This document shows, piece by piece, positions 8,727 through 19,292 of a stretch of DNA of 64,000 nucleotides. The translations under genes were made by a program, and so were the position numbers. The notes under the pieces are model-generated. The model did not search any database, had not been told where the DNA came from, and saw only the letters and a program-made list of their open reading frames with translations. Within the stretch, counting starts at the first letter, position 1. Each line of letters opens with the position of its first letter. Source of the stretch: Actinomycetota bacterium. Its GTDB lineage: Bacteria > Actinomycetota > Actinomycetes > Streptosporangiales > Streptosporangiaceae. Location of the stretch: NCBI GenBank assembly GCA_027313705.1, contig DAHVDE010000050.1, positions 1 to 64,000 on the forward strand. The letters are read 5' to 3'.

Positions 8727-8842
8727 GGGTACTGATCTTCACACACCCGGTCTTCGCGCACCCAGGTAACGAGGTCGTAAGCTAAACGGCGTTTGACCGG
8801 CTTGCCGACGCGGTTTCGACGCGCCAGAAAAAGGAGACAAAG

Positions 8843-9952
8843 ATGTCCGACTTCACACCTGGCCTCGAGGGCGTTGTCGCGTTCGAGACCGAGATCGCCG
8901 AACCCGACAAAGAGGGCGGTGCTCTGCGGTACCGCGGCGTCGACATCGAGGATCTCGTCGGGCATGTCACGTACGGACATGTCTGGGGTCTCCTGGTGGA
9001 CAACGCGTTCTTTCCCGGCCTGCCGCCCGCCGAGCCTTATCCGATCCCCGTGCATTCTGGCGACATCAGGGTCGATGTGCAGAGCGCACTGGCGATGCTG
9101 GCACCGGCCTGGGGCATGCACCAGCTGCTCGACATCAGCGACGAGCAGGCGCGTGATGACCTGGCGAGGGCCTCGGTCATGGCGCTGTCCTTCGTGGCGC
9201 AGTCCGCCCGCGGCCTCGGCTTGCCGATGGTGCCGCAGAAGCGGGTGGACGAAGCCAAGACGATCACCGAGCGTTTCATGATCCGCTGGCGCGGCGAGCC
9301 TGACCCGAGGCACGTGAAGGCGATCGACGCATACTGGGTTTCAGCCGCGGAGCACGGCATGAACGCCTCTACGTTTACCGCCCGGGTCATCGCCTCCACC
9401 GGCGCGGACGTGGCGGCGGCGCTCTCGGGCGCGGTCGGCGCCATGTCCGGCCCCCTGCATGGCGGTGCGCCCGCGCGGGTGCTGCACATGATCGAAGAGG
9501 TCGAGCGGACCGGCGACGCGGTGTCCTATGTCAAGGACGCGCTTGACAAGGGTGAGCGGCTGATGGGATTCGGGCACCGCGTATACCGTGCCGAGGACCC
9601 GCGGGCTCGGGTACTCAGGCGCACCGCCAGGGATCTCGGCGCCCCGCGCTACGAGGTCGCGGCGGCACTGGAGAAGGCGGCACTCGACGAACTGCACGCC
9701 CGCCGCCCCGACCGGGTTCTCGCGACCAACGTGGAGTTCTGGGCGGCGATCATACTTGACTTCGCCGAGGTGCCTTCTCACATGTTCACCTCGATGTTCA
9801 CCTGCGCCCGCACGGCCGGCTGGGCGGCCCACATACTCGAGCAGAAGAAGACGGCCAGGCTGGTACGGCCGAGCGCCAGGTACGTTGGCCCGTCCGCTCG
9901 CTCCGTCCGGGAGGTGCCAGGAGCCTCCGAGGTAGTAGATCACGACGTCTAG
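8843..9952 (+). CDS. Citrate synthase (CitA-type)
   Basis: A 369-residue citrate synthase condensing acetyl-CoA and oxaloacetate. Active-site histidines are His206 (GPLHGG) and His245 (GFGHRVYR). The residue normally given as the catalytic Asp is Glu298 here (NVEFWAA), as in the actinobacterial second citrate synthase subfamily. It is shorter than the hexameric GltA type (about 430). Start ATG 8843 has an AAAAGGAGA ribosome site. The last 4 bp overlap the convergent thpR gene. Confidence 0.93.
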   Translation: MSDFTPGLEGVVAFETEIAEPDKEGGALRYRGVDIEDLVGHVTYGHVWGLLVDNAFFPGLPPAEPYPIPVHSGDIRVDVQSALAMLAPAWGMHQLLDISDEQARDDLARASVMALSFVAQSARGLGLPMVPQKRVDEAKTITERFMIRWRGEPDPRHVKAIDAYWVSAAEHGMNASTFTARVIASTGADVAAALSGAVGAMSGPLHGGAPARVLHMIEEVERTGDAVSYVKDALDKGERLMGFGHRVYRAEDPRARVLRRTARDLGAPRYEVAAALEKAALDELHARRPDRVLATNVEFWAAIILDFAEVPSHMFTSMFTCARTAGWAAHILEQKKTARLVRPSARYVGPSARSVREVPGASEVVDHDV

Positions 9953-10524
9953 GGAGTGCGGCGGAGCGGCCAGCTGGCCAGCGTACGGTAGCCAGGGTCG
10001 GGGCCAAGACGGCTCTCGACGAGGTGGATCTGCGTCGCTGGCCAGGTAGAGGCGTGGCCGCGCCGGCTGCTGAGCGACCCAAGGAGTGCCGCCAAGTCGG
10101 TGGGCTGCATTGCCCGCGCCAGGGTCAGATGCGGCCGGTAGCGCCTGCCCTCGCCCGGCGGCGGGGCACCTGCCCGGCGCGCCCCGGCCGCAACCGAGCG
10201 AGCCAGCGCGACCAGCCCGCTCAGATCGGCGTCCGCGCTCTCCACGCGCGCGATAAGCACCCGTGCCCGCGCCGGGGAAGGAAACGCCCCACCCGGCCCG
10301 ATTCTCAGCCGCTGAGCGTGATGACGCGCCGCGGCGCGTTCGAGCCTGACCGTGAGCTCGTCCAGCCTGGCCGGGTCAACTTCGCCGAGGAAGGCCAGGG
10401 TGACATGCCAGCGCTCCTGACCGACCCAGCGCAAGCCAGGCCAGTCTCGGCGAGCGTGAGCGACAGCGGCTGCAAGCTCATCGAGCGCGTTCGACGGCGG
10501 GCTGATCGCCACGAACAGTCGCAA
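9949..10524 (-). CDS. thpR: RNA 2',3'-cyclic phosphodiesterase
   Basis: A 191-residue member of the 2H phosphoesterase family that opens 2',3'-cyclic phosphates on RNA ends. Both HxT motifs are present: His40-Val-Thr42 (HVTLAFLG) and His132-Leu-Thr134 (PHLTLAR). The N-terminus MRLFVAISPP is typical. The stop codon overlaps the end of the convergent citrate synthase gene by 4 bp. Confidence 0.93.
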   Translation of the reverse strand: MRLFVAISPPSNALDELAAAVAHARRDWPGLRWVGQERWHVTLAFLGEVDPARLDELTVRLERAAARHHAQRLRIGPGGAFPSPARARVLIARVESADADLSGLVALARSVAAGARRAGAPPPGEGRRYRPHLTLARAMQPTDLAALLGSLSSRRGHASTWPATQIHLVESRLGPDPGYRTLASWPLRRTP

Positions 10525-10603
10525 CGCCCACCCCCTGAAGGTCTCTTACCCAACCATGACACGCTCCGCGCGTCCGGGCTCGCCAGGCCGTCACGAGCGC
10601 GGG

Positions 10604-11863
10604 TCAGCGGGCGAACTGGGGACGGGCCTGCTTCAGGTAGGTGCGGACAGGCACGCCACGGTGCCTGGCCACGAGCAGGCCGACCACGATCGTGGCGCAG
10701 ACCGAGATGATGCCACCCGCGGCCATGGCCATCCGGGTGCCGAATTCCTGAGCCACCCAGCCGGTAAGCGGCGAGCCTATCGGAGTTCCGCCGAAGAAGA
10801 CGAGCATGTAGATGCCCATCACCCGGCCGCGCATCTCGGCAGGGGTGTTCAGTTGCACCGCGGCGTTGGCCGCCGTGGACAAGCTGATAACGGTCAGGCC
10901 CGTGGGCACGAGCAGCACGAGGAACAGCCAGTAGCCCGGCATGAAGGCAGTGCCGATCTCCAGCACGCTGAACGCCAGCGCGGTGACCACGAGCATCCGG
11001 AGGCCCTGCCTGACGCGGCGAGCGGCGACCAGGGCGCCGATAAGGGCGCCAAGAGCGAAGACTGCGGACGCTACCCCGAATTTGCCTGGCCCGGTGTGGA
11101 ACACGACGCGCGACATCAAGGCCGTGGTCACCTGAAAGTTCATGCCGAATGTCGCGATGAAGAAAACCAGCACCATCGTCATCAGCAGGTCAGGCCGCGA
11201 CGTCACGTAGGCGAGACCCTCGCGCAACTGGCCCCTGGCCCGTTCTACCCGCTCGGCAGGCCGGAGTTCGGCCGGGCGCATCATCTTCAGGCTGATGATC
11301 ACCGCCAGATAGGACGCCGCGTTGAGATAGAAGGCCGCCGGGGTACCTACCAGGCTGATCACCAGGCCAGCGACCGCCGGGCCGCCGATCCTGGCCAGGT
11401 TGAACACGGCGCTGTTCAGCCCGATCGCGTTGGTCAGGTCCTTCTTGCCGACCATCTCGATCGCGAACGACTGCCTGGTCGGGTTGTCCACGACCGTGGC
11501 GAGGCCGAGCCCGAACGCGAGCAGGTACACATGCCAGGGCTGGACCACGCCTGTGATCGTGAGCGTACCGAGTATCGCGGCGAGCGCTCCCATCGAACCC
11601 TGCGTGACCAGCAAGATGTTGCGCTTGGGGTAGCGGTCGGCGATCATGCCGCCCCAGAGGCTGAACAGCAGCAGCGGCAGGAACTGAAGACCAGTGGCGA
11701 TGCCGACCGCAGTGCCGCTGCCATGCGTGAGTTCGAGAATCAGCCAGTCCTGGGCGACGCGCTGCATCCAGGTGCCGGTGTTGGAGATCACCTGGCCGGT
11801 CGCGAACAACCGGAAGTTGCGCACCCGCAGCGAGCTGAACATCCGCCCCCGCCGTCCGATCAC
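10604..11863 (-). CDS. MFS transporter (MFS_3 / EntS-like)
   Basis: A 419-residue major facilitator with about twelve membrane segments. It starts at residues GRRGRMFSSLRVRNFRLFA and carries the loop motif GGMIADRYPKR between helices 2 and 3. The subgroup contains multidrug and siderophore exporters. I chose GTG 11863 because AGGGAG lies seven bases upstream; ATG 11842 is the alternative. Upstream in-frame sequence only reads antisense to the marR frame and has no similarity. It follows marR by 35 bp, so it is likely its regulatory target. Confidence 0.88.
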   Translation of the reverse strand: MIGRRGRMFSSLRVRNFRLFATGQVISNTGTWMQRVAQDWLILELTHGSGTAVGIATGLQFLPLLLFSLWGGMIADRYPKRNILLVTQGSMGALAAILGTLTITGVVQPWHVYLLAFGLGLATVVDNPTRQSFAIEMVGKKDLTNAIGLNSAVFNLARIGGPAVAGLVISLVGTPAAFYLNAASYLAVIISLKMMRPAELRPAERVERARGQLREGLAYVTSRPDLLMTMVLVFFIATFGMNFQVTTALMSRVVFHTGPGKFGVASAVFALGALIGALVAARRVRQGLRMLVVTALAFSVLEIGTAFMPGYWLFLVLLVPTGLTVISLSTAANAAVQLNTPAEMRGRVMGIYMLVFFGGTPIGSPLTGWVAQEFGTRMAMAAGGIISVCATIVVGLLVARHRGVPVRTYLKQARPQFAR

Positions 11864-11898
11864 GGACTGCTCCCTGACAGCGGGCGAGCGCTGCCCGG

Positions 11899-12348
11899 CT
11901 AGGACTGGCTGAGTTTCTCCAGGATCGGCAGCGCTTCCCGCAGGACGGCTCGCTCCGCTGGCGTCAGGTCCCGCAGCCGCCGCGCGAGCCAAGCTTCGCG
12001 CAATTGCCTTACCTTCCGCACGACGTCGCGACCCTGGTCGGTGGCGGTCAGCAGGACCTGCCGGCGGTCGGTCGGGTGCGGCATCCGCTGAATCAGGCCG
12101 CGTTCTTCTAGCGAAGCGATAACCCTGGTGATCGACGGCGGCTGAACCTTCTCGTGCTCGGCCAGTTCGCTCGGCGTCATCGCGGTGTGCTTCTCCATCG
12201 CCGCCAGCGCGGCGAGCTGGGTATCTGACAGCTCCGGCTGCAGACCCTGTGCTACGCGTTCTGCCCGCATCCGACGCGCTAGCCGGCTGACCGATATCCG
12301 GAGAGAGGTCGCCAGGCCCGCGTCCGACCTGGACTGGGGTGTCGTCAT
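11899..12348 (-). CDS. MarR-family transcriptional regulator
   Basis: A 149-residue winged-helix dimer. The DNA-binding region (about 45-115) has TPSELAEHEKVQPPSITRVIASLEE as recognition helix and the wing sequence PTDRRQVLLT. It heads a two-gene unit with the MFS exporter, the usual arrangement for a drug-responsive repressor and its pump. Confidence 0.93.
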   Translation of the reverse strand: MTTPQSRSDAGLATSLRISVSRLARRMRAERVAQGLQPELSDTQLAALAAMEKHTAMTPSELAEHEKVQPPSITRVIASLEERGLIQRMPHPTDRRQVLLTATDQGRDVVRKVRQLREAWLARRLRDLTPAERAVLREALPILEKLSQS

Positions 12349-12501
12349 ATTCGTTAGCTTTGCTCATTACTCTTGCTAACCGTATCCGACGGCCAGAGAT
12401 TCCGCCAGCTACGGCCCGCGACGCGGGCAGGAACAAGGTAAGGCACAGATGGCTCAGCCCGCCGCATGCTTGGCCGAACCTGCTCGGCTAGCCTGACTCA
12501 T

Positions 12502-12792
12502 ATGGCACGCAAGGCACCGCAGTTGCGTGCGGCGCCACCGCCGCTAGAGGGCAACGACCTCTTCATCACCTCGGCCGGCACGATCGCCTGGGCTGTGGCT
12601 CTGATCGTGCTCGTCGTGCTGCGCGATCACCTTCCGGCCAGCGACCGGTGGTGGATCTGGACGTGCGCAGCCGGAGTCGGATTCGGGCTCTTCGGACTGC
12701 TCTTTGTGCCGCATCTCAAGCGCTCCCGTGCCAGGGCGGCAGAGCACAGGGCAGGCGCAGAAGAGGTCAGCAGCGATCAGCCCGGTTCGTGA
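12502..12792 (+). CDS. DUF2530 membrane protein
   Basis: A 96-residue protein with the DUF2530 signature PPPLEGND near residues 10-18 and two membrane segments (about 25-43 and 50-70, the second starting WWIWTCAAGVGFG), then a basic C-terminus. I take ATG 12502 rather than an upstream in-frame codon, since homologues begin just before the Pro-rich stretch. The 3' end overlaps the convergent DUF3027 gene by 16 bp. Function is unknown. Confidence 0.85.
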   Translation: MARKAPQLRAAPPPLEGNDLFITSAGTIAWAVALIVLVVLRDHLPASDRWWIWTCAAGVGFGLFGLLFVPHLKRSRARAAEHRAGAEEVSSDQPGS

Positions 12793-13613
12793 TCGAGGTT
12801 TTCTAGCACGCTGTCAGGAAGCGCGGACCCAGCGTTGAGCATGTCGTACCCGATCTCGCCGATGGCCGGGATGACCTCGCCGGCCGCATCCTCGGGCGTA
12901 TCGCCCTCAGAGTGCGCGCCGCAACCATGATCGACCGACACCACGCCGCCGTCGTCAGGAGCGAACTCGTTCGCGCAGACGCCGAACACCCGGCCAAGCG
13001 GGCCGCTGAGCCTGATCATGAACCCGCAGGTAGCGCAGCACGCGGGTGCGGCGCTGGCCAGCGCGGACGAAGGCCCGTGATCGCCAGCATGCCAGCGTTC
13101 CGCAGCCTCGTCACGGCCGATGGCCGACAGCACTCGCCGCTGCCTGGCAAGGCCCTCCGGCTGACTCGCCTCTGACACGATCCCTTCGCCGTCTTCCCAG
13201 TCAAGCAGTCCTGGTTCACCGGCCAGTGCGACCACAGGGACGAGACGCTCGTCATCGCTAGGCGCGGGCATGAGGTCACCGGCCTTGAGATCGCCAGGCC
13301 TGACCCGTTCTGTCCACGGCACCCAGTCGGGCGCGAGCAGCGAGTCTGGCCCTGGGAGCAGCAGGCTCTCACTGACGGTCACCACGCGCGACCTGGACGC
13401 ACGGGTAACCGTGACTGCCCACCGCCAGCCCGCATATGCGGGATCGAGTGATTCGAACAGATGCGTGACGGTACGGTCGGCTTCGACCTCGACGCCGACG
13501 TGGTCGCCGACATTGCCGGCGCCCGCATCGTCAACAGCCGCCTGCCTGGCAAGGCCGACAGCTTCGACGCAGGCTTGATCTGGCTCCGCGTGCCTGGCAG
13601 TAGTAGGGCTCAC
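12777..13613 (-). CDS. DUF3027 protein
   Basis: A 278-residue actinobacterial protein of unknown function. The N-terminal half resembles DUF3027 (HLFESLDPAYAGWRWAVTVTRA at about 51-72, split here as two parts). The C-terminal half carries conserved cysteines CCATCGFM, FGVCANEF and HGCGAHSE that look like a metal site. In actinobacteria it tends to occur with cold-shock, DUF2530 and MFS genes, as here (15317-15700, 12502-12792, 13803-15287). Confidence 0.88.
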   Translation of the reverse strand: MSPTTARHAEPDQACVEAVGLARQAAVDDAGAGNVGDHVGVEVEADRTVTHLFESLDPAYAGWRWAVTVTRASRSRVVTVSESLLLPGPDSLLAPDWVPWTERVRPGDLKAGDLMPAPSDDERLVPVVALAGEPGLLDWEDGEGIVSEASQPEGLARQRRVLSAIGRDEAAERWHAGDHGPSSALASAAPACCATCGFMIRLSGPLGRVFGVCANEFAPDDGGVVSVDHGCGAHSEGDTPEDAAGEVIPAIGEIGYDMLNAGSALPDSVLENLDHEPG

Positions 13614-13802
13614 GGTTACCTATTCTCCCGCATGTGGCCCACTACCTGCACCAAGACAGCGTGCACCGCAACCGAAAAGCGACCTGCGCGCCGCAGCGGG
13701 CACTGGAATTCCCGGCCGTTTGCTAGCGAATACCGCGAAACGACACGGCGATCGTCGCCCGCAGGGCGGCATTCCGCGCTGGTAGGCCCAATACTTGATG
13801 GC

Positions 13803-15287
13803 ATGGGAGATTCCGGAGTCGGAGCTCGGACGCGGCGCGCGACCAAGACCTTCGTCTCCGCGTCACAGTCGGCGGCGAAGGCAAGCGCCAACGTCGCCGG
13901 CGGTGCCACCAGGACCGTGCACAAGATCACAGGCGCCTCGGGAGCCGCCAGGACCGGCCTCGCCCACCTCATCGAGCTCACCGCAGGCGGCAGCGTGGGC
14001 GATGGCTTCGTGGCGGTGGCACTGGCAGGCACTTTGTTCTTCAGCGCCTCGGTGACGCAGGCCCGCGGCCGGGTCGCGCTCGCACTGCTCATCACCATGG
14101 CGCCCTTCGCCCTCGTCGCGCCGTTCATCGGCCCCATGCTCGACCGAGTGCAGCACGGCCGCAGGTACTTGCTGATCGGGACCGTGTTTGCCAGGGGGCT
14201 GCTTTGCTGGGGAATGTCAGGCGCGGTACAGCACAATGACGCGGTGACGCTGCTGCCGGCCGCGTTCGGCGTGCTCCTGCTGCAAAAGGCGTACGGCGTC
14301 ACCAGGGCATCAGTCACACCACGATTGCTGCCCGAGGAGATCACGCTAGTCACGGCCAACTCACGGGTCGCGCTGGCCTCGCTGATAGCGACGACGCTCG
14401 GGGTGCCGGTAGCAGCGGGCATAGACGCGATTGCCGGCGGCCATGCGACCGGTGCCGCCTGGGTACTGCGAATCGGCACGGTCGTCTACCTGCTCGCCAT
14501 GGTGCCTGGTTTCCGCATACCTGACGGTGTCGACGAACCGGTCGATGAGGCCGCCGGCAGTCCTGCCGCGCCCGCGAACGGGCAGGTGGCATCGGAGAGC
14601 GGCGAGTCACCGAAGGCGGCCCCCGGCTCGCAAGGCGGCACAGGGGAAGGCGCGGCGAGTGCCAAGCGGAAGGGCTGGCATCTGTTCCCGCAGCCAATCG
14701 GGCCGATCGTTACCGAGGCGATCAAGGCAAACATAACCTTGCGTGCTTATTCAGGCTTTATGATTTTTTTTCTAGCCTTCCTGCTACGCACCGTTCATTT
14801 CGGATCGATCTCTGACAAGCTGGCGCTCACCGAGATGATCGCCGCAGTGGCGATCGGCGGCTTCAGCGGGACCGCGATCGGAGCCGCGCTCAGGTCCAGA
14901 TCCCCTCAGATCGTCGTCTACGCGATGCTGACGTTCTCGGCGATCGTAACCACGCTCTGCGCGGTGTTCTTCGGGCTCTGGGCCGCCATCATCGTCTCCT
15001 TCAGCGCCGCCGTCGGGCAAACCCTGGTCAAGCTCGCGCTCGACTCGATCGTGCAGCGCGAGGTCAGCACCGAGGTAAGGTCTTCGACCTTTGCCGTCTC
15101 AGAGACCCTGCATCAACTGTCCTGGGTCATCGGCGGCCTGCTCGGTCTGTTGCTCTCCCTGACTAACAGCGGAATCACCGGCCTTGCCGTCGCTGCGGCC
15201 GGCCTGACGCTGTCACTGGGCTTGCTCGTCACCACGAGAAGGAACCGGATCCTGCGAATCAGGCGCAAGGACACCGCTGCGGTCTAG
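13803..15287 (+). CDS. MFS transporter
   Basis: A 494-residue protein with about twelve membrane helices and the MFS loop GPMLDRVQHGRRY. It has a long soluble N-terminus (about 50 residues) and a Pro/Gly/Ser-rich central loop (about 245-300) between helices 6 and 7. It is the MFS protein usually located next to DUF3027 and the CSD protein in actinobacteria; substrate unknown. ATG 13803 is chosen; longer in-frame starts lie in the divergent DUF3027 gene. Confidence 0.85.
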   Translation: MGDSGVGARTRRATKTFVSASQSAAKASANVAGGATRTVHKITGASGAARTGLAHLIELTAGGSVGDGFVAVALAGTLFFSASVTQARGRVALALLITMAPFALVAPFIGPMLDRVQHGRRYLLIGTVFARGLLCWGMSGAVQHNDAVTLLPAAFGVLLLQKAYGVTRASVTPRLLPEEITLVTANSRVALASLIATTLGVPVAAGIDAIAGGHATGAAWVLRIGTVVYLLAMVPGFRIPDGVDEPVDEAAGSPAAPANGQVASESGESPKAAPGSQGGTGEGAASAKRKGWHLFPQPIGPIVTEAIKANITLRAYSGFMIFFLAFLLRTVHFGSISDKLALTEMIAAVAIGGFSGTAIGAALRSRSPQIVVYAMLTFSAIVTTLCAVFFGLWAAIIVSFSAAVGQTLVKLALDSIVQREVSTEVRSSTFAVSETLHQLSWVIGGLLGLLLSLTNSGITGLAVAAAGLTLSLGLLVTTRRNRILRIRRKDTAAV

Positions 15288-15316
15288 GCCCAGGCGGGTC
15301 CTGGCCCCCCGGCCGG

Positions 15317-15700
15317 TCAGACGTCTATGTCGTCGGCCACCGCACGCAACAGGGCGGCGATCTTCTTTGAATCCTTGTTGTCTGGGTGCTTGCCGCGGTG
15401 ATAAGTGTTCGACAGGCTGTCGAGCAGCTTGATGAGGTCCTCTACCAGGACCGTCATCTCGTCAGTGCCCTTGCGGCTCGCCTTGGCGACGGTAGGCGGT
15501 GGCTCGAGAACCCGCACCTGAAGCGCCTGGGCGCCGCGGCGACCCTCTGCCACGCCGAACTCGACCCGCTGGCCTGGCCGCAGTACAGTTCCTGCCGTTG
15601 CCAAGGCAGTCGAGTGCACGAAGACCTCACCGCCGTCATCTCGGGTGAGGAAGCCGAATCCCTTGTCGGCGTCATACCACTTGACCTTGCCTGTAGGCAC
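15317..15700 (-). CDS. Cold-shock-domain protein with C-terminal extension
   Basis: A 127-residue protein. Residues 1-70 form a cold-shock domain with RNA-binding motifs GKVKWYDADKGFGFL and GEVFVHSTA; the C-terminus (about 85-127) is a helical extension ending LLRAVADDIDV. GTG 15700 gives exactly the family length of 127, whereas longer forms add unrelated sequence. A single-strand nucleic-acid binding role is expected. It sits next to the MFS and DUF3027 genes as in other actinobacteria. Confidence 0.88.
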   Translation of the reverse strand: MPTGKVKWYDADKGFGFLTRDDGGEVFVHSTALATAGTVLRPGQRVEFGVAEGRRGAQALQVRVLEPPPTVAKASRKGTDEMTVLVEDLIKLLDSLSNTYHRGKHPDNKDSKKIAALLRAVADDIDV

Positions 15701-15897
15701 GTGCAGACCCTTTGCGCGAGAAGAAACTAGTGGGCTACGAACTTGCGGTGTATCCAGGCTATCGGTCATGGCCGGGCGTCCGTCCACGTCCGGATCGGGT
15801 TGTCGCGGCCAGGACTGAATCTGCCGAGCTAGCCGACCGAGTCGCGAACTGAAAGATACCCTGTCCGCACGATCAGAACACCGGGTTATCGCTCTGC

Positions 15898-16971
15898 TCA
15901 GCCGAAGCGGGGCGATAGCCGCCACGGAGGCTGCTTCGGTGGCTTGCGCCGGCTCCGGCGCAGCGCCCACAGAAGGTAGCCGGCACCGGCCAGTGCGGTG
16001 AGCCTGCCGATCCGCTCCGCTCCCAGCCACGCTTCATGACCATAGGACAACAGGGAGCTATGCTGCCCGCCGAAGGCGAGCACGAGCACCGTGCCAAAGA
16101 TCACCAGCAGCACGGGCAGGACAATACCGAGACATTTGTCCTTTACATCCCATTTCTTAGACGGCAGCGCCACCAGTACGCCGATCATCCAGATCGGCGG
16201 GTACACCGCTCCCCCGACGCCGAGCAGCAGAACCGCGAGCATCTCAACGGGATTACCGCGCGCCAGCGTCCACGCGGCTGAGGCGAGCCTTGCCAGCGCA
16301 CCTGCCCAGGCCGCCGCAGCGCCAGCAAGTCGCCGGCGCTGCGGATCTGCCTTCCGCGACGGAGCCTGCAACCTGCCTGGCTGTCCCTGTACCTGGTCTT
16401 GCGGCGCCGCTAGCCTCGGCGCAGATTCTCCCGGTGCGCCGTCTCCCGGTGCGCCGTCGTCAGGTACCGCGTCGTCAGGTACCGCGTCGTCAGGTGCCGC
16501 GTCGTCAGGTGCCGCGTCGTCCGGTGCCGCGAAGAGCGCAGGTTCCCCGAGTTCGACGTCTTTTTCAAGCGGCATCTTTTTCCCGCCTTTGACGACTAGG
16601 CGCGCCGAGGACGGCAATCCGGGGCGGGGGGCAGGCACCTGGACGGGAGGCACCGCAGGAGTAGCCAGGGGCTGAGCTGGTTCTGTCGCGTCCACGGCGG
16701 TTACCGATTCACCTCGACTCTCGCTCTTGTCGACAATCCGCGCTCGCTCGACGATGGCAATCGGATCGCCTAGGTTCGCCAGTACCTTCCTGACCTGCAC
16801 TGAGGTCGCCGTGTGTAGGTCTCCACAATCAGCTTCAATGCGGGTGCGCGTCCGGTCAAGCAGCGACTTCCGTTCTGATAGACCAAGGCGACCGCGGGCA
16901 GCAAGGGACAACCTGTTGAGGAAGTCCCGGATTAGCTGCTCTGTGGGCGGATTCATGCCTAGATCATCCAC
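15898..16971 (-). CDS. Membrane protein with HAAS-like N-terminus and pentapeptide repeats
   Basis: A 357-residue protein of unknown function. Residues 6-80 are a helical region resembling HAAS/DUF1700-type domains (LIRDFLNRLSLAARGRLGLS). A disordered Pro/Ala linker follows, with seven tandem copies of a five-residue unit (APDDA, VPDDA, GAPGD variants, about 147-181). Then come three or four membrane segments (about 235-330) and a basic tail. The Met at residue 6 is an alternative start. It is alone between the CSD gene and groEL. Confidence 0.7.
   Translation of the reverse strand: MDDLGMNPPTEQLIRDFLNRLSLAARGRLGLSERKSLLDRTRTRIEADCGDLHTATSVQVRKVLANLGDPIAIVERARIVDKSESRGESVTAVDATEPAQPLATPAVPPVQVPAPRPGLPSSARLVVKGGKKMPLEKDVELGEPALFAAPDDAAPDDAAPDDAVPDDAVPDDGAPGDGAPGESAPRLAAPQDQVQGQPGRLQAPSRKADPQRRRLAGAAAAWAGALARLASAAWTLARGNPVEMLAVLLLGVGGAVYPPIWMIGVLVALPSKKWDVKDKCLGIVLPVLLVIFGTVLVLAFGGQHSSLLSYGHEAWLGAERIGRLTALAGAGYLLWALRRSRRKPPKQPPWRLSPRFG
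16427..16531 (-). repeat. Seven 15-bp in-frame tandem repeats
   Basis: Seven consecutive 15-bp units starting at 16427, 16442, 16457, 16472, 16487, 16502 and 16517, of the form TCGTCAGGTGCCGCG or TCTCCCGGTGCGCCG. They keep the reading frame of the membrane protein gene and encode the acidic linker repeats. Confidence 0.9.
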
Positions 16972-17080
16972 CTTTACCGACCGTTAAGCGTAGCAACGCG
17001 CACGCGAACGATCAGGAACGCCGGGACGAAGCCGACCGTGGGCCTGCCGATACCAGGCAATAAGTCGAGACCGGATAATA

Positions 17081-17113
17081 AGTGTGGCCCTGGCCTAAGG
17101 CCAGGGCCACACT
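17081..17113. terminator. groEL terminator hairpin
   Basis: A perfect 15-bp inverted repeat, AGTGTGGCCCTGGCC (17081-17095) and its complement (17099-17113), with a TAA loop. It begins 17 bp after the groEL stop codon and is a strong intrinsic terminator of the high-GC type without a U-tract. Confidence 0.85.
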
Positions 17114-17129
17114 CGCAGAGCCGGACTTA

Positions 17130-18797
<1,668 letters not shown>

Positions 18798-18871
18798 TTA
18801 CCTGTGGCCGACCGAGCCGACGCCCGCGACGGACGGCAGATGCCTCGTCGCCCCGATCACGCTACCTGAAG

Positions 18872-18898
18872 TTGTCACTCTCACCCCGAGAGTGCCAA
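18872..18898. promoter_or_regulatory. CIRCE operator, gene-proximal copy
   Basis: TTGTCACTC-N9-GAGTGCCAA at 18872-18898 matches the CIRCE consensus TTAGCACTC-N9-GAGTGCTAA with a few end mismatches. It is the binding site of the heat-shock repressor HrcA, upstream of groEL. Confidence 0.85.
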
Positions 18899-18906
18899 CG
18901 ACCTGT

Positions 18907-18933
18907 TTAGCACTCTCATGCCGAGAGTGCAAC
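18907..18933. promoter_or_regulatory. CIRCE operator, distal copy
   Basis: TTAGCACTC-N9-GAGTGCAAC at 18907-18933 has a perfect left half of the CIRCE element and a near-perfect right half. The two copies are 35 bp apart centre to centre. Confidence 0.9.
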
Positions 18934-19034
18934 CTGACCATGCCCTCACCTCGGCATCCGTAGTCCGCAGGAGCGATCTTTCGGCACTTTGCGTAGTTAG
19001 TCGGCTACCTGGAGGGAGGATCCGCCGACGCGCA

Positions 19035-19072
19035 CAGGCCCGGTACCTGAGGACCCTCAGGTACCGGGCCTG
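19035..19072. terminator. Terminator of the cold-shock gene
   Basis: A perfect 17-bp inverted repeat, 19035-19051 with 19056-19072, containing CCCGGTACCTGAG, and a four-base GACC loop. It lies 20 bp downstream of the cold-shock protein stop codon and insulates the groEL promoter from it. Confidence 0.88.
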
Positions 19073-19091
19073 CCGCGCTAAACCGCGGAAC

Positions 19092-19292
19092 TTATACCAT
19101 GCGGACTGCCTCAGCCTGCGGGCCTCGGTCGCTCTGCGTAATCTCGAATTCGACACGCTGGCCTTCTTCAAGCGTACGGTAACCGTCCGCCTGAATTGCT
19201 GAGAAGTGGACGAAGACGTCCCTACCACCGTCGACCGCGATGAAGCCGTAGCCCTTATCCGCGTTGAACCATTTGACGGTGCCCTGAGCCAT
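19092..19292 (-). CDS. Small cold-shock protein (CspA type)
   Basis: A 66-residue single cold-shock domain with RNP motifs [12 protein letters not shown] and DVFVHFSAI. It binds single-stranded RNA or DNA and acts as an RNA chaperone. It lies just upstream of groEL on the same strand but is separated by a strong terminator and two CIRCE sites, so expression is likely independent. GGGAG upstream of ATG 19292 is the ribosome site. Confidence 0.95.
   Translation of the reverse strand: MAQGTVKWFNADKGYGFIAVDGGRDVFVHFSAIQADGYRTLEEGQRVEFEITQSDRGPQAEAVRMV

Noticed and set aside
12364-12436. Longer N-terminus for the MFS exporter reaching 12436
   Set aside because: The extra 190 codons lie antiframe across the marR gene and show no similarity; the transporter starts at 11863.
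15701-16030. Longer N-terminus for the cold-shock-domain protein
   Set aside because: GTG 15700 gives the exact family length; the upstream part is promoter-like sequence.
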